Positions 27,644 through 36,768 are shown, numbered from the stretch's first letter. The stretch: 64,000 nt of DNA from Bacteroidaceae bacterium (GCA_017615835.1 JAFZZI010000016.1:1-64000); one strand, 5' to 3'. The notes: generated from the sequence alone by a model not told the origin. Made by a program: numbers and translations.

Positions 27644-27720
27644 TTTCACCCAAACAAGATAGTTGTAAAATTGCAGCAGACTGGATTTCACCATCAAATA
27701 ACATTTTTCACCATCATATA
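27644..27720. repeat. Three direct repeats, putative LytTR operator
   Basis: TTTCACC occurs at 27644, 27686 and 27706. The last two are part of 15-nt near-identical repeats (TTTCACCATCAAATA and TTTCACCATCATATA) whose starts are 20 bp apart, about two helical turns; the first lies 42 bp from the second. LytTR proteins typically bind paired direct repeats two turns apart. The site lies between the divergent LytTR gene and the small ORF at 27815. Confidence 0.55.
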
Positions 27721-27760
27721 GGGCTTTATACAACCAATCGCCCCAATACATCACAAAAAT

Positions 27761-27791
27761 TTTCGTCCCTAGAACATATGCCTTAACTTTG
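27761..27791 (+). promoter_or_regulatory. Promoter for the ORF at 27815
   Basis: TAACTTTG (27784-27791) is an exact -7 match, with TTTC (27761-27764) 19 bp upstream as a 3-of-4 match to the -33 box. The direct repeats lie just upstream of it, in activator position. Confidence 0.55.
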
Positions 27792-27814
27792 TGGCGTAAT
27801 TAAGCGAAAGAACT

Positions 27815-28210
27815 ATGACAGCTATGTGTTTCAACGACAAGCAGCTTGAGCTTGTCAGAAAAGTATCGGGAGGCAACCGGCTGACTGCACCTATAGAATA
27901 CAAATGGAAAGAGGTTTCTCCGGAGGAGTACGAGGAAAGCGCGCGCAGCCTTGCTTGCGGCCTCATGGTTAAAGGATTGCACCGCGGTGATACCGTAAAC
28001 GTGTCCAACGCGTCTGACGACAGTTTCGCATTCATATCATTCGCATGCCGTCTGGCACACCTTACCCCATCATGTAAAGAGGGTGACTCCGGGTTTGCAA
28101 TAAACGCCCTGTCGGACGATGCCGGCTACCTTATGAACATAGGTGCCGCATGGATGGGCAAGTACAAGCAGATACTGGACCGCTCGATACGCAGTCTGTC
28201 GATCAATTAA
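27815..28210 (+). CDS. Small protein resembling the N-terminus of an AMP-forming acyl ligase
   Basis: This is a 131-residue ORF with a good promoter and its own start (ATG 27815, or ATG 27824). Residues ~25-75 (YKWKEVSPEEYEESARSLACGLMVKGLHRGDTVNVSN) resemble the N-terminal part of AMP-binding acyl-CoA or acyl-ACP ligases, which continue into a ~500-residue enzyme. The ATP-binding and catalytic motifs are absent and no remnant follows in the 229 bp to the next gene. It is therefore either a small stand-alone protein with that subdomain or a decayed fragment under an intact promoter. Gene reality is moderately certain and function unknown. Confidence 0.5.
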   Translation: MTAMCFNDKQLELVRKVSGGNRLTAPIEYKWKEVSPEEYEESARSLACGLMVKGLHRGDTVNVSNASDDSFAFISFACRLAHLTPSCKEGDSGFAINALSDDAGYLMNIGAAWMGKYKQILDRSIRSLSIN

Positions 28211-28225
28211 TATGCCTGCAAGATA

Positions 28226-28260
28226 TCCCGGGGGCAGAAGTACAGAGACTCTGCCCGGGA
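28226..28260 (+). terminator. GC-rich hairpin after the small ORF
   Basis: TCCCGG-GG-GCAGA (28226-28238) pairs with TCTGCCCGGGA (28250-28260), 11 bp with a two-base bulge. It begins 15 nt after the stop at 28210. There is no T-run, so the terminator role is tentative. Confidence 0.4.
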
Positions 28261-28415
28261 CAAGTTCAACGGCATCGGTAAGAGACCCAGTCTCATTCCG
28301 GTGCCTTGTTTTATCCCACTTTTCACGCGGCAATCCGGCACGGGAATGTTGACTGATAGGATCCTTTTTTATCAAAAATTCTACAAACAATTATTCCGGA
28401 TATCGGTGCAAGCAC

Positions 28416-28423
28416 TATCTTTG
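28416..28423 (+). promoter_or_regulatory. -7 box for the antiporter gene
   Basis: TATCTTTG matches TAnnTTTG exactly and lies 16 bp before the ATG, giving a very short leader. No -33 TTTG was found at normal spacing. Confidence 0.45.
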
Positions 28424-28439
28424 CGGAAAACAGTGTTAT

Positions 28440-30683
28440 ATGTCGGAAAAAGTTAATCTTGTAGCGGATCTCGCGCTCATTCTTGTCTCAGCAGGGATGT
28501 TCACCATAATCTCAAAAGCCCTTAAACAGCCTCTGATTCTCGGTTACATCATTGCAGGATTCATTGTAGGCCCCCATGTCGGTCTATTCCCCACAATAAC
28601 AAGCACGGAGGCAGTCAATCAATGGTCAGAGATCGGCATCATTTTTCTGCTGTTCGCACTGGGACTTGAATTCAGTTTCAAGAAGCTGCTCAAAGTCGGC
28701 AGCAGTGCCCTCATCACTGCCGGAACCCAATGCATAGGTATGTTTATTGTGGGCATAATTGTAGGAAAAGCCATGTCATGGAGCATGATGGAAAGTATTT
28801 TTCTCGGAGGAATGCTTTCTATGTCATCAACGACAATCATCATTAAGGCATACGACGACCTGGGCCTCAAAAACAAATCATACGCTTCATTGGTTTTTGG
28901 AGCACTGGTGTTTGAAGACCTTATTGCGGTTCTCCTGATGGTTCTGCTCTCGACAATGGCAATATCAAACAAATTTGCCGGAGGAGAGATGCTTTTCGGC
29001 CTTGCCAAACTGGGCTTCTTCCTGATACTATGGTTCCTGGTAGGTATTTACCTCATTCCTACCATACTGAAGAAAGCCCACAGATACCTAAATGACGAGA
29101 TTCTTCTGCTGGTTGCCATAGGACTCTGTTTTGCAATGGTGTCGATGGCCAGTTATGCAGGCTTTTCATCGGCCTTGGGAGCTTTTGTGATGGGTTCGAT
29201 ACTTGCCGAGACACTTGAATCCGAACACATCACAACACTTGTAAAGAGCATAAAGGATCTTTTCGGAGCAATCTTCTTCGTCTCAGTCGGAATGATGGTC
29301 GATCCTGCCGTGATAGGTCAGTACTGGGTCACCATCCTGATACTGGCCCTCGTCACAATGACAGGCATCCTGATATTCTCCACTTCGGGAGCGATAATAT
29401 CCGGTCAAGGTTTGTACAACTCTGTCCACGCAGGTTTCAGCCTGGCCCAGTTGGGAGAATTTTCTTTTATCATAGCCGGTCTGGGCTGTTCTCTCGGCGT
29501 AATGCGCGACTTCATTTATCCCGTCATAATTACCGTTTCGGTACTGACCACTTTCACCACCCCGTACATGATTAAGGCCGGCGATCCTGCCTGCAGATTC
29601 CTGGAAAAGAAACTGCCTTCTGACTTTCTTGCCAAGATCAATTCCGCACAGGGACACAAAAACTCACCGGCTGCCGCAAACGAATGGAAGATTCTGCTCA
29701 AGAACTATGCAATAAGGGTTGTCCTCTATAGCGTTGTCCTCATTGCAATTGTTCTGGCTTCACAGATCTATCTGGACGGCCTGCTTTCAAAATTCTTCCC
29801 TTCATTGGGTAAGATGGCCCTCGATTCGCTGTCTGTGGGCATTACACTTGCCGTCATGTCTCCGTTCCTTGTCGGGCTGGCCATCAGCGGTTCATCCATA
29901 GCCCGTTCATCCGACAAGTTGCTAAAGGAGAACGAAGCGAGCACATGGACTGTCATAGCACTTACCGTGCTGCGGTTCCTTCTTGCCATGGCATTCGTTC
30001 TTTCAGTCATCGTAGGGCATTTCAGCATCTCTGCAGAGATGTTCATACTTATCTTTGTCGTAGGAGCATTATTCCTTTTTCTGGCACGGAAAAGGCTCAA
30101 CCGATACTCAGTCATTGAAGACAGATTCATTCAGAACCTCAACGAAAAAGAGCGTTACGAACGTGCTATGGCACCAGTGTCCACTTCGGTTACGGAGAGT
30201 CTCTCTTCGTACGACGTCTCTACTGCAATCTACCTTGTTCCGCAAGAATCGTCATTTGCCGGCAAGCCTCTAAGGGAACTGCCATTCCGCCATGTGTCTG
30301 AAGTAAATATCGTCAAAATCATTCGCGGCAAAAAAAACATACTCATCCCCTCGGGAGACGAGATAATCTATCCCTTGGACCGTCTGCTTGCTGTAGGGAC
30401 TTCATCCCAACTTGAGAGTTTCAGACAAACGATGAAGGAAAGCATAGATAAAGAAGGCAGTGTCCATGACGAGTTTGTCCTTGAGCCGATAAAACTTGAC
30501 GACCAGTCATTCCTTACTGGCAAATCATTGAGAGAGGTCAAGATGCGTTCCTACGGCTGCATGGTCATAAGCGTGCTGAGAGGTGACAAATTCATTACAA
30601 ATCCAAAACCTGACTCAAAGTTCATGTCAGGCGACATTGTCTGGCTGGCAGGGGAAAAATCCGGATGCTACTGGTGGAAGTGA
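28440..30683 (+). CDS. KefB-type monovalent cation:proton antiporter
   Basis: This is a 747-residue CPA2 antiporter. Residues ~1-390 form a 12-helix Na+/H+ exchanger domain (ADLALILVSAGMFTIISK at the start, GLEFSFKKL, ALVFEDLIAVLLM with the conserved Asp of the transport site). A further hydrophobic region spans ~420-560, and the cytoplasmic C-terminal part (about 590-745) contains two RCK-C/TrkA-C-like segments (SFAGKPLRELPFRHVSEVN and SFLTGKSLREVKMRSYGCM). These bind regulatory ligands in relatives. Its role is pH, Na+ or K+ homeostasis at the inner membrane. Its 3' end overlaps the convergent hydrolase gene by 16 bp. Confidence 0.9.
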   Translation: MSEKVNLVADLALILVSAGMFTIISKALKQPLILGYIIAGFIVGPHVGLFPTITSTEAVNQWSEIGIIFLLFALGLEFSFKKLLKVGSSALITAGTQCIGMFIVGIIVGKAMSWSMMESIFLGGMLSMSSTTIIIKAYDDLGLKNKSYASLVFGALVFEDLIAVLLMVLLSTMAISNKFAGGEMLFGLAKLGFFLILWFLVGIYLIPTILKKAHRYLNDEILLLVAIGLCFAMVSMASYAGFSSALGAFVMGSILAETLESEHITTLVKSIKDLFGAIFFVSVGMMVDPAVIGQYWVTILILALVTMTGILIFSTSGAIISGQGLYNSVHAGFSLAQLGEFSFIIAGLGCSLGVMRDFIYPVIITVSVLTTFTTPYMIKAGDPACRFLEKKLPSDFLAKINSAQGHKNSPAAANEWKILLKNYAIRVVLYSVVLIAIVLASQIYLDGLLSKFFPSLGKMALDSLSVGITLAVMSPFLVGLAISGSSIARSSDKLLKENEASTWTVIALTVLRFLLAMAFVLSVIVGHFSISAEMFILIFVVGALFLFLARKRLNRYSVIEDRFIQNLNEKERYERAMAPVSTSVTESLSSYDVSTAIYLVPQESSFAGKPLRELPFRHVSEVNIVKIIRGKKNILIPSGDEIIYPLDRLLAVGTSSQLESFRQTMKESIDKEGSVHDEFVLEPIKLDDQSFLTGKSLREVKMRSYGCMVISVLRGDKFITNPKPDSKFMSGDIVWLAGEKSGCYWWK

Positions 30684-31624
30684 CGGGCTTTCTCTATAAA
30701 GCCTCTCACATGGGCAAGGTACTCGTCAGGATGGTCTTTAAAAGAGTATGTGTGCTTGACAGTATTAGGTGCCACCCAAATTTCCTTATAACCAAGCGTC
30801 TTGGCTTCGTAGCATTCATAGACAAAACGTGACGGAACCACATCATCGCTGCTGCCGTGAATGAAAAGCATCGGCCTGTCGCATTTGGCCACCTGATTCA
30901 CTGACGAAGCCTCTCTGAAGTCCCAGCCGTATTTCCTTGCACAGAACTCACTAGCTTTTTCGAGATTCTTCTCCGTGAAAGAAGTACGTGAACGTATGTC
31001 TTCCAACTCATCCCATACCGAGGTATAGCCGCAATCTTCCACAAAAGCCCTCAAGTAGTCAGGCAGATCAGGTTCACCGCTGAGCATCATGGTAGTAGCT
31101 GCGCCCATCGAGACACCACAGACCAGCATGAAGTCGTCATTCCATAATTCATGAGCCACAGCCACCCAGCGTTTGATATCCAACCGGTCGTTCCATCCCA
31201 TCTGGGCATAACGTCCTCCGCTAAGTCCGTGATACTGAAGGTCGGGCAGCAACACATTGAACCCGATTGAGTCCCTATACATGCGGGCCAGATGCAGCAT
31301 CGAGATATGGTTTGAAATATAACCGTGAATAATAATTGCCGTGCCGCCTGCATTCTCACATCCTGCATAGACCGCATGAAGCCTTACACCGCCCTCTTTC
31401 ACGATCATGGTATCGCGGAACACACCTTCATTCCTCAGGCTGTCGTACCATTCCATTACTCCCGGGAAACGACGATCCATACCCGAACGCGTATTCTCAA
31501 GGCTCTGCATAATCGCTCCTGGCTTCAGCGCAAAGCCGCAAATCATCCGACCTGTACTGCACCCCGACACAAACAGTGCCCAAGCCATCAATGCAATATA
31601 ACAAGCCTTCCTTCTGACACTCAT
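30668..31624 (-). CDS. Alpha/beta hydrolase lipoprotein
   Basis: This 318-residue alpha/beta hydrolase has a signal peptide and lipobox (FVSGC, Cys22). The nucleophile elbow is GVSMG (Ser172), an oxyanion-side HGY is at 100-102, and the acid Asp and His are visible late (GSSDDVVP; TVKHTYSF). Related proteins are annotated as BAAT/YqiA-like or dienelactone-type hydrolases; the substrate is unclear. It is 19 nt downstream of thrC and so may be the last gene of the threonine operon, without an obvious metabolic link. Confidence 0.85.
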   Translation of the reverse strand: MSVRRKACYIALMAWALFVSGCSTGRMICGFALKPGAIMQSLENTRSGMDRRFPGVMEWYDSLRNEGVFRDTMIVKEGGVRLHAVYAGCENAGGTAIIIHGYISNHISMLHLARMYRDSIGFNVLLPDLQYHGLSGGRYAQMGWNDRLDIKRWVAVAHELWNDDFMLVCGVSMGAATTMMLSGEPDLPDYLRAFVEDCGYTSVWDELEDIRSRTSFTEKNLEKASEFCARKYGWDFREASSVNQVAKCDRPMLFIHGSSDDVVPSRFVYECYEAKTLGYKEIWVAPNTVKHTYSFKDHPDEYLAHVRGFIEKARHFHQ

Positions 31625-31643
31625 ATATAAGCCGATAAAGAAA

Positions 31644-32948
31644 TCAACCCTTCTGAGACATAAGAAAATCGCGGAAACCGGAATAATCCCTGCCTACAGG
31701 AACGCTCTGCTTTGTTCCTCTCATGAAGGCCTGAAGGCGTTCAGGTATCACGACATCGCCACCGGTTATGGCATCTACCTTCTCCTTGAACTTGGCAGGA
31801 TGGGCTGTTTCGAGGAACACTCCTGTCTGACCAGGTTCAAGCTGTTCCTTAAGGGCTCGGTATCCACAAGTACCATGCGGATCCATCAAATACCCTGTAC
31901 GGTCATAAACCTCCTTGAGAGTTTCACTTATCTGGGCATCTGTATAGGTTGCCCCGCCAATGTTACTGCTTATGTCAGCATGCGAACCGTTGTATAAATC
32001 AAGTACTCGGGCGAAATTACTGGGATTGCCTACATCCATCGCGTTTGCAAGAGTCTGTACTGACGGCTTCGGATTGTAAGCGCCTGTCTTCAGATAGTTG
32101 TAGAAGATATCATTGGCATTGTTAGCTGCAATGAAGTGTTTTACCGGCAATCCCATCTTCCATCCGAAAAGCCCGGCAGTTATATTGCCGAAATTGCCGC
32201 TGGGAACGCAAATGACGAGATTGTCGGCTTTGCCAATGGCCTTCAACTGGGCGTATGCTCCAAAATAGTAGAACGACTGGGGCAGGAAACGGGCCACGTT
32301 GATTGAGTTGGCCGAAGTAATATTCATGTGCGAAGCAAGACCCTCGTCCATGAAGGCATTTTTCACCAATGTCTGACAGTCATCAAACACCCCATCCACC
32401 TCGACAGCGGTAATGTTGCGTCCAAGCGTCGTGAACTGGCACTCCTGTATAGGGCTGACTTTCCCCTTGGGATAGAGCACATAGACATGTACACCATCAA
32501 CACCCAGAAATCCGTTGGCCACTGCGCTGCCCGTATCACCCGAGGTGGCGACAAGCACATTCACCAACCGGTTCCCGTTACGGTTGAACCACCCCAGAAG
32601 TCTCGCCATGAACCTGGCACCCACATCCTTGAACGCAAGTGTCGGTCCGTGGAACAACTCCAGCGAGAAGATGTTCTCTTCAACTCTGACAGCAGGGATA
32701 GGAAACGAGAGCGTGTCATATACGATAGTTCGCAGGTCATCAGCCGGAATGTCATCACCGAAGAAAGCATCTGCCACAATGTACGACAACTCCTGCAGGC
32801 TCATGCGGTCAATATTCTCGAAAAAAACTTTTGGAAGCGTCTTAATGGTGCGGGGCATATAGAGGCCGCGGTCAGGAGCAAGTCCGCGCACCACTGCATC
32901 GCGTAGAGTTACATCAGGCGACTTCCTGTTTGTGCTGTAATATAACAT
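31644..32948 (-). CDS. thrC: Threonine synthase
   Basis: This 434-residue PLP enzyme converts O-phosphohomoserine to threonine. The PLP lysine is in GPTLAFKDVGARF (Lys107), the N-terminus MLYYSTNRKSPDVTLRDAVVRGLAPDRGLY is typical of the E. coli-like long class, and ATSGDTGSAV supplies phosphate binding. It follows the phosphoglycerate-mutase-like gene by 9 nt and closes a thrA-mutase-thrC operon. Confidence 0.95.
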   Translation of the reverse strand: MLYYSTNRKSPDVTLRDAVVRGLAPDRGLYMPRTIKTLPKVFFENIDRMSLQELSYIVADAFFGDDIPADDLRTIVYDTLSFPIPAVRVEENIFSLELFHGPTLAFKDVGARFMARLLGWFNRNGNRLVNVLVATSGDTGSAVANGFLGVDGVHVYVLYPKGKVSPIQECQFTTLGRNITAVEVDGVFDDCQTLVKNAFMDEGLASHMNITSANSINVARFLPQSFYYFGAYAQLKAIGKADNLVICVPSGNFGNITAGLFGWKMGLPVKHFIAANNANDIFYNYLKTGAYNPKPSVQTLANAMDVGNPSNFARVLDLYNGSHADISSNIGGATYTDAQISETLKEVYDRTGYLMDPHGTCGYRALKEQLEPGQTGVFLETAHPAKFKEKVDAITGGDVVIPERLQAFMRGTKQSVPVGRDYSGFRDFLMSQKG

Positions 32949-32957
32949 TTCGTTTAC

Positions 32958-34172
32958 TTATTGCTGTAGGAATAATTTTATGAAATCAGTTCCCTCTTCT
33001 ACCAGGCCGTAACCGCCTGACTTGCAGGATTCCTCGTCGAAAGCGGTCACGCTGTCGGGGGTGATGTCGGGACGGAAAACCAGGAACGGGACTGGATCGG
33101 AAGTGTGTGTCCGGTGAGCACAGGGCGTCGGATGATCAGGCAAGACAGCAAACGACACAGGTTCGTCCCAACCTTTGACAGCCTCGAAAACCGGACCTAT
33201 GAGACGACTGTCCAGATCCTCAACAGTACGTAGTTTAAGATCTGCATTACCCTCATGGCCAGCCTCATCAGGAGCCTCTACGTGGACATATACGAAATCG
33301 TCCGTACGCAGCGCATCAATGGCAGCACTTGCCTTGTTCTCATAATTTGTGTCATAGAGTCCGGTAGCACCCTCAACCTCAATTACCCGCATTCCGGCAT
33401 ATCGTCCAATTCCCTTTATTAGGTCAACAGCCGAAATAACTGAACTGTGACGTAAAAACGGAAATGATTGCGACAGAGCCGGCATCTGGGGCCTGTAGCC
33501 GGGCGACCATGGCCAGATACTGTTTGCGCAATCGCGGCCTTCAACCATACGCCGCAGGTTGACCGGATGCTTCGGCAAAATCTCTTGTGAACGGAGAACC
33601 AACTCATTAAGCAGCGAAGCAGTATCATTGGCTTCCGGAACCTCAGCCTTGACTAGAAGAGGTCTGAAAGGCTGGCCCGGGACATCGTGCGGAGGAGTGC
33701 ATTGCAGCCTCTTGTCACCGCCATCAACAACCAGAAGATGCCTGTATTGTATGCCTGGATAGAAATGAACCTTGTCAGAGCCGAGTTCACGATCAAGGAA
33801 AGCAATCAGTTCCCTCCCTTCTTCAGTGGACAGATGTCCCGCCGAGTGGTTCTTGATATTACCGTTCTTTATGCAAACAATGTTACAGCGCATGCCCATC
33901 TGACCGGGAAGAATATCAACTCCCATGCTGGCGGCCTCAAGCACCCCGCGACCCTCGAACATAGTCCGGACATCATATCCCAACACCCCCAAGTTGGCGA
34001 CCTCGCTTCCCGGCACAAAACCGTCCGGAACGGTCTTGAGCAATCCGGTACGGCCTTTCGCAGCCAGCATGTCCATATACGGCTTACGGGCCTGCTGAAG
34101 AACCGTCCTGCCCCCGAACTGTTCAATCGGCCAGTCGGCCATTCCGTCACCCAGAATAACGATGTATTTCAT
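32958..34172 (-). CDS. Archaeal-type phosphoglycerate-mutase family protein, probable homoserine kinase
   Basis: This 404-residue alkaline-phosphatase-superfamily protein begins MKYIVILGDGMADWPIEQF (metal-binding Asp) and has PGSEVANLGVLGYD with the catalytic Ser, EAPDEAGHEGN, and DHPTPCAHRTHTSDPVPF as metal-ligand motifs. It belongs to the cofactor-independent phosphoglycerate mutase (aPGAM) family. It lies between thrA (1 nt apart) and thrC (9 nt apart), and no GHMP-type thrB is present in the window. From comparative genomics and fitness studies, aPGAM relatives in thr operons are thought to act as an alternative homoserine kinase (ThrB2). I infer that role here. Confidence 0.85.
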   Translation of the reverse strand: MKYIVILGDGMADWPIEQFGGRTVLQQARKPYMDMLAAKGRTGLLKTVPDGFVPGSEVANLGVLGYDVRTMFEGRGVLEAASMGVDILPGQMGMRCNIVCIKNGNIKNHSAGHLSTEEGRELIAFLDRELGSDKVHFYPGIQYRHLLVVDGGDKRLQCTPPHDVPGQPFRPLLVKAEVPEANDTASLLNELVLRSQEILPKHPVNLRRMVEGRDCANSIWPWSPGYRPQMPALSQSFPFLRHSSVISAVDLIKGIGRYAGMRVIEVEGATGLYDTNYENKASAAIDALRTDDFVYVHVEAPDEAGHEGNADLKLRTVEDLDSRLIGPVFEAVKGWDEPVSFAVLPDHPTPCAHRTHTSDPVPFLVFRPDITPDSVTAFDEESCKSGGYGLVEEGTDFIKLFLQQ

Positions 34173-34173
34173 A

Positions 34174-36594
34174 TCAGATGTTCGCTATGCTCATTATGTC
34201 GGCAAATACGCCCGCAGCGGTTACAGCGGCACCGGCGCCATAGCCCTGAATCATCATGGGATACTCCTTGTAACGCTCAGTGGTCAGCAATATAATGTTG
34301 TTGCTCCCCTGAAGATTATAGAACGGATGGTACTTGTCAACCTCACTGAGCGATACGCTGCACTTTCCGTTCTCCATTCTTGCGACATACCGCCACCGAC
34401 GCCCCGCAGCCTCCAGCTTCAGACGACGCTCTTCAAATTCATCATCAAGTTCGGGAAGCCTGCTCCAGAACTCATCTATTGTACCGTCAAGCAGATCCTG
34501 AGGTATAAACTGAATAGCCTCAATATCGCCCTGTTCAACCTTGTAGCCACTCTCACGTGCCAGAATTACCAATTTGCGCATCACATCGCGTCCGCACAAA
34601 TCTATTCGGGGGTCGGGCTCGCTGTAACCCTTCTCTTTGGCCAGACGCACGGTATCGCTCAACTTGCAGTCCGCCCCAATCATGTTGAAAATGAAGTTCA
34701 GGGTCCCGCTGAGCACCGCTTCAATCTTAAGGATATGGTCGCCGCTGTTTATCAGGTCGTTGATTGTATTGATAATCGGCAGTCCGGCGCCCACATTGGT
34801 CTCGAAAAGGAACTTGACGCCTCTTTTCCTGGCGGTCTGCTTCAGATTAATATAGTTGTCATAGTCCGACGAAGCTGCAATCTTGTTGGCAGCCACCACC
34901 GAAATGTTATGACTGAGGAAATCTCCATAGAGCCCGGCTACAGCCTCGCTCGCGGTGCAGTCAACAAATACCGAATTAAAAATGTTCATACCTATAACCT
35001 CCGAGCGCAGACGCTGCAGATTGCTTGGTGCGCTATTTTCAAGAAGCTCACGGTAATTGCGCAAATCGATGCCTTCACGGTTGAAAACGGCGCGACTGCC
35101 ACGAGCGATACCCACCACATTCAACTTAAGGCCACGCTCGCGCATAAGGTTTTCGCATTGCCGGCTTATCTGGTTGATAAGACTGTTTCCAACTGTACCC
35201 ACTCCGCAGATGAAGAGATTCAAGACCTGATACTCTGACAGGAAAAACGAATCGTGGATAACATTAAGTGACTTACGTAACGAACTGGATTCAACGACGA
35301 ACGAAATGTTCGTCTCAGAAGCGCCCTGAGCACAGGCAATGACGTTTATACCATTGCGTCCCAAAACTCCGAACAATTTTCCGGCTATACCGGGACTGCG
35401 TCGCATGTTCTCACCCACGATAGCGATCGTAGCCAGATTCTTCTCGGCTGTAATCGGGAAAATCTGTCCCTGTTCAATCTCACGTGCAAATTCTTCGTTT
35501 AAAACCTCGCAGGCACTCTCTGCATCCGAGTTTCTGACACCAATCGAAGTGCTGTTCTCTGACGAGGCCTGAGACACCATGAAGACGCTGATACCTTTGC
35601 CGGCAAGGGCGCGGAAGATACGGAAGTTGACACCAATTACCCCCACCATTCCCAGACCGGTCATGGTGATAAGACAAGTATCGTTAATACTCGAGATACC
35701 CTTGATGGATTTCGTTCCCGTCGGAAGATCCTTGACTATTACAGTACCCTTGGCGTCAGGATTAAACGTATTCTTTATGAGAATCGGAATATTCTTGAGA
35801 CAGACAGGATATATCGTCGGAGGATACACCACCTTGGCACCGAAATTGCACAATTCCATCGCCTCGACATAACTCAGTTCGCTGATGGTATATGCGGCAC
35901 TAATTACACGCGGATCGGCTGTCATAAATCCGTCAACATCTGTCCAGATCTCAAGACTGGAGGCATTAAGCGACGCAGCAAGCAGAGAAGCAGTATAGTC
36001 TGAACCTCCACGGCCAAGGTTGGTTACCTCGCCCGATACTGTGTCAGATGCAATGAACCCGGGAACCAGCGAACGGTGAGGCAGGTTACTGAAAGTCTGA
36101 CGTATGAGCAGATCGGTCTTAGCCGCATCGATGGTGTGGCGCTTCGATTCAGTCTTTATGAAAGCACGCGAATCGAACAGGGTTATGTCATCAATGAGAT
36201 GCCATACAATCTGCGAAGAAAGACGCTCACCATAACTGACGACCGTATCAAGAGTATGATCAGACAAATCGTGAATCAGGAAAAGTCCCTTCATGATATT
36301 GGTGAGTTCTCCGAAAAGCCTGCGTATGCCGTTAAGGGCCTTGCGGCGCCCACCGGCAGGAAGAATGTCGTAAACCATTGTCTCGTGACGGGTTATCATC
36401 GCTGCAAGTTCCTGCTCGTAACGGGAATCACCCGCTGCTGCCAGTTGCGCCGTTGAGATAAGCTTGTCAGTAATACCGCCCAGGGCAGATACGACCACTA
36501 TCACATCGTCATCCTGAGACTCAACAATCTTCTTGACATTGAGTATGCTCTCCTTCGAACCGACCGAGGAGCCGCCAAATTTCAAAACTTTCAC
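34174..36594 (-). CDS. thrA: Bifunctional aspartate kinase / homoserine dehydrogenase
   Basis: This 806-residue fusion catalyses the first and third steps from aspartate to homoserine. The N-terminal aspartokinase starts MKVLKFGGSSVGS and has GRGGSDYTASL. ACT regulatory repeats occupy about 310-460 (MTGLGMVGVIGVNFRIFRAL; TIAIVGENMRRSPGIAGKLF). Homoserine dehydrogenase runs from ~465 (LFICGVGTVGNSLINQI Rossmann motif; a C-terminal GYSEPDPRIDLCGRDVMRKL). Feedback by threonine through the ACT domains is expected. It is the first gene of the threonine operon and has its own -7 box at 36618-36625. Confidence 0.96.
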   Translation of the reverse strand: MKVLKFGGSSVGSKESILNVKKIVESQDDDVIVVVSALGGITDKLISTAQLAAAGDSRYEQELAAMITRHETMVYDILPAGGRRKALNGIRRLFGELTNIMKGLFLIHDLSDHTLDTVVSYGERLSSQIVWHLIDDITLFDSRAFIKTESKRHTIDAAKTDLLIRQTFSNLPHRSLVPGFIASDTVSGEVTNLGRGGSDYTASLLAASLNASSLEIWTDVDGFMTADPRVISAAYTISELSYVEAMELCNFGAKVVYPPTIYPVCLKNIPILIKNTFNPDAKGTVIVKDLPTGTKSIKGISSINDTCLITMTGLGMVGVIGVNFRIFRALAGKGISVFMVSQASSENSTSIGVRNSDAESACEVLNEEFAREIEQGQIFPITAEKNLATIAIVGENMRRSPGIAGKLFGVLGRNGINVIACAQGASETNISFVVESSSLRKSLNVIHDSFFLSEYQVLNLFICGVGTVGNSLINQISRQCENLMRERGLKLNVVGIARGSRAVFNREGIDLRNYRELLENSAPSNLQRLRSEVIGMNIFNSVFVDCTASEAVAGLYGDFLSHNISVVAANKIAASSDYDNYINLKQTARKRGVKFLFETNVGAGLPIINTINDLINSGDHILKIEAVLSGTLNFIFNMIGADCKLSDTVRLAKEKGYSEPDPRIDLCGRDVMRKLVILARESGYKVEQGDIEAIQFIPQDLLDGTIDEFWSRLPELDDEFEERRLKLEAAGRRWRYVARMENGKCSVSLSEVDKYHPFYNLQGSNNIILLTTERYKEYPMMIQGYGAGAAVTAAGVFADIMSIANI

Positions 36595-36617
36595 AGTGAA
36601 TACTATTTTTCAAACTG

Positions 36618-36625
36618 CAAAATTA
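36618..36625 (-). promoter_or_regulatory. -7 box for the thr operon, with upstream palindrome
   Basis: The minus strand reads TAATTTTG, an exact TAnnTTTG, 23 bp before the thrA ATG. A perfect inverted repeat GCATATTATGC (36647-36657) lies about 22 bp upstream, over the expected -33 position, and may be an operator. With so short a leader a threonine attenuator is not expected. Confidence 0.5.
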
Positions 36626-36744
36626 CTCCATTTTTGCTAGAATACTGCATATTATGCGCAGAAGTTAGGGTATAGGAAATCCAAAACTACGGTCCCTTTG
36701 GGCCTATCCCTCCCACGCCCTACAGTCGTAGGCCTCTCCCGTTC

Positions 36745-36768
36745 ACAACTCTCTAACCGAAGAGTTGT
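36745..36768 (-). terminator. Hairpin at the radA stop codon
   Basis: ACAACTCT (36745-36752) pairs perfectly with AGAGTTGT (36761-36768) around the radA stop. A second short stem (CCTAC/GTAGG, about 36719-36732) follows on the minus strand. No T-run is present, so termination is uncertain and read-through into thrA is possible. Confidence 0.35.

Noticed and set aside
34162-35238. 358-codon plus-strand frame antisense to thrA
   Set aside because: It is a shadow of the well-conserved thrA gene; it has no promoter and no family resemblance.
36595-36752. Threonine attenuator leader upstream of thrA
   Set aside because: The only -7 box leaves a leader of under 20 nt, and no Thr/Ile-rich leader peptide was seen.
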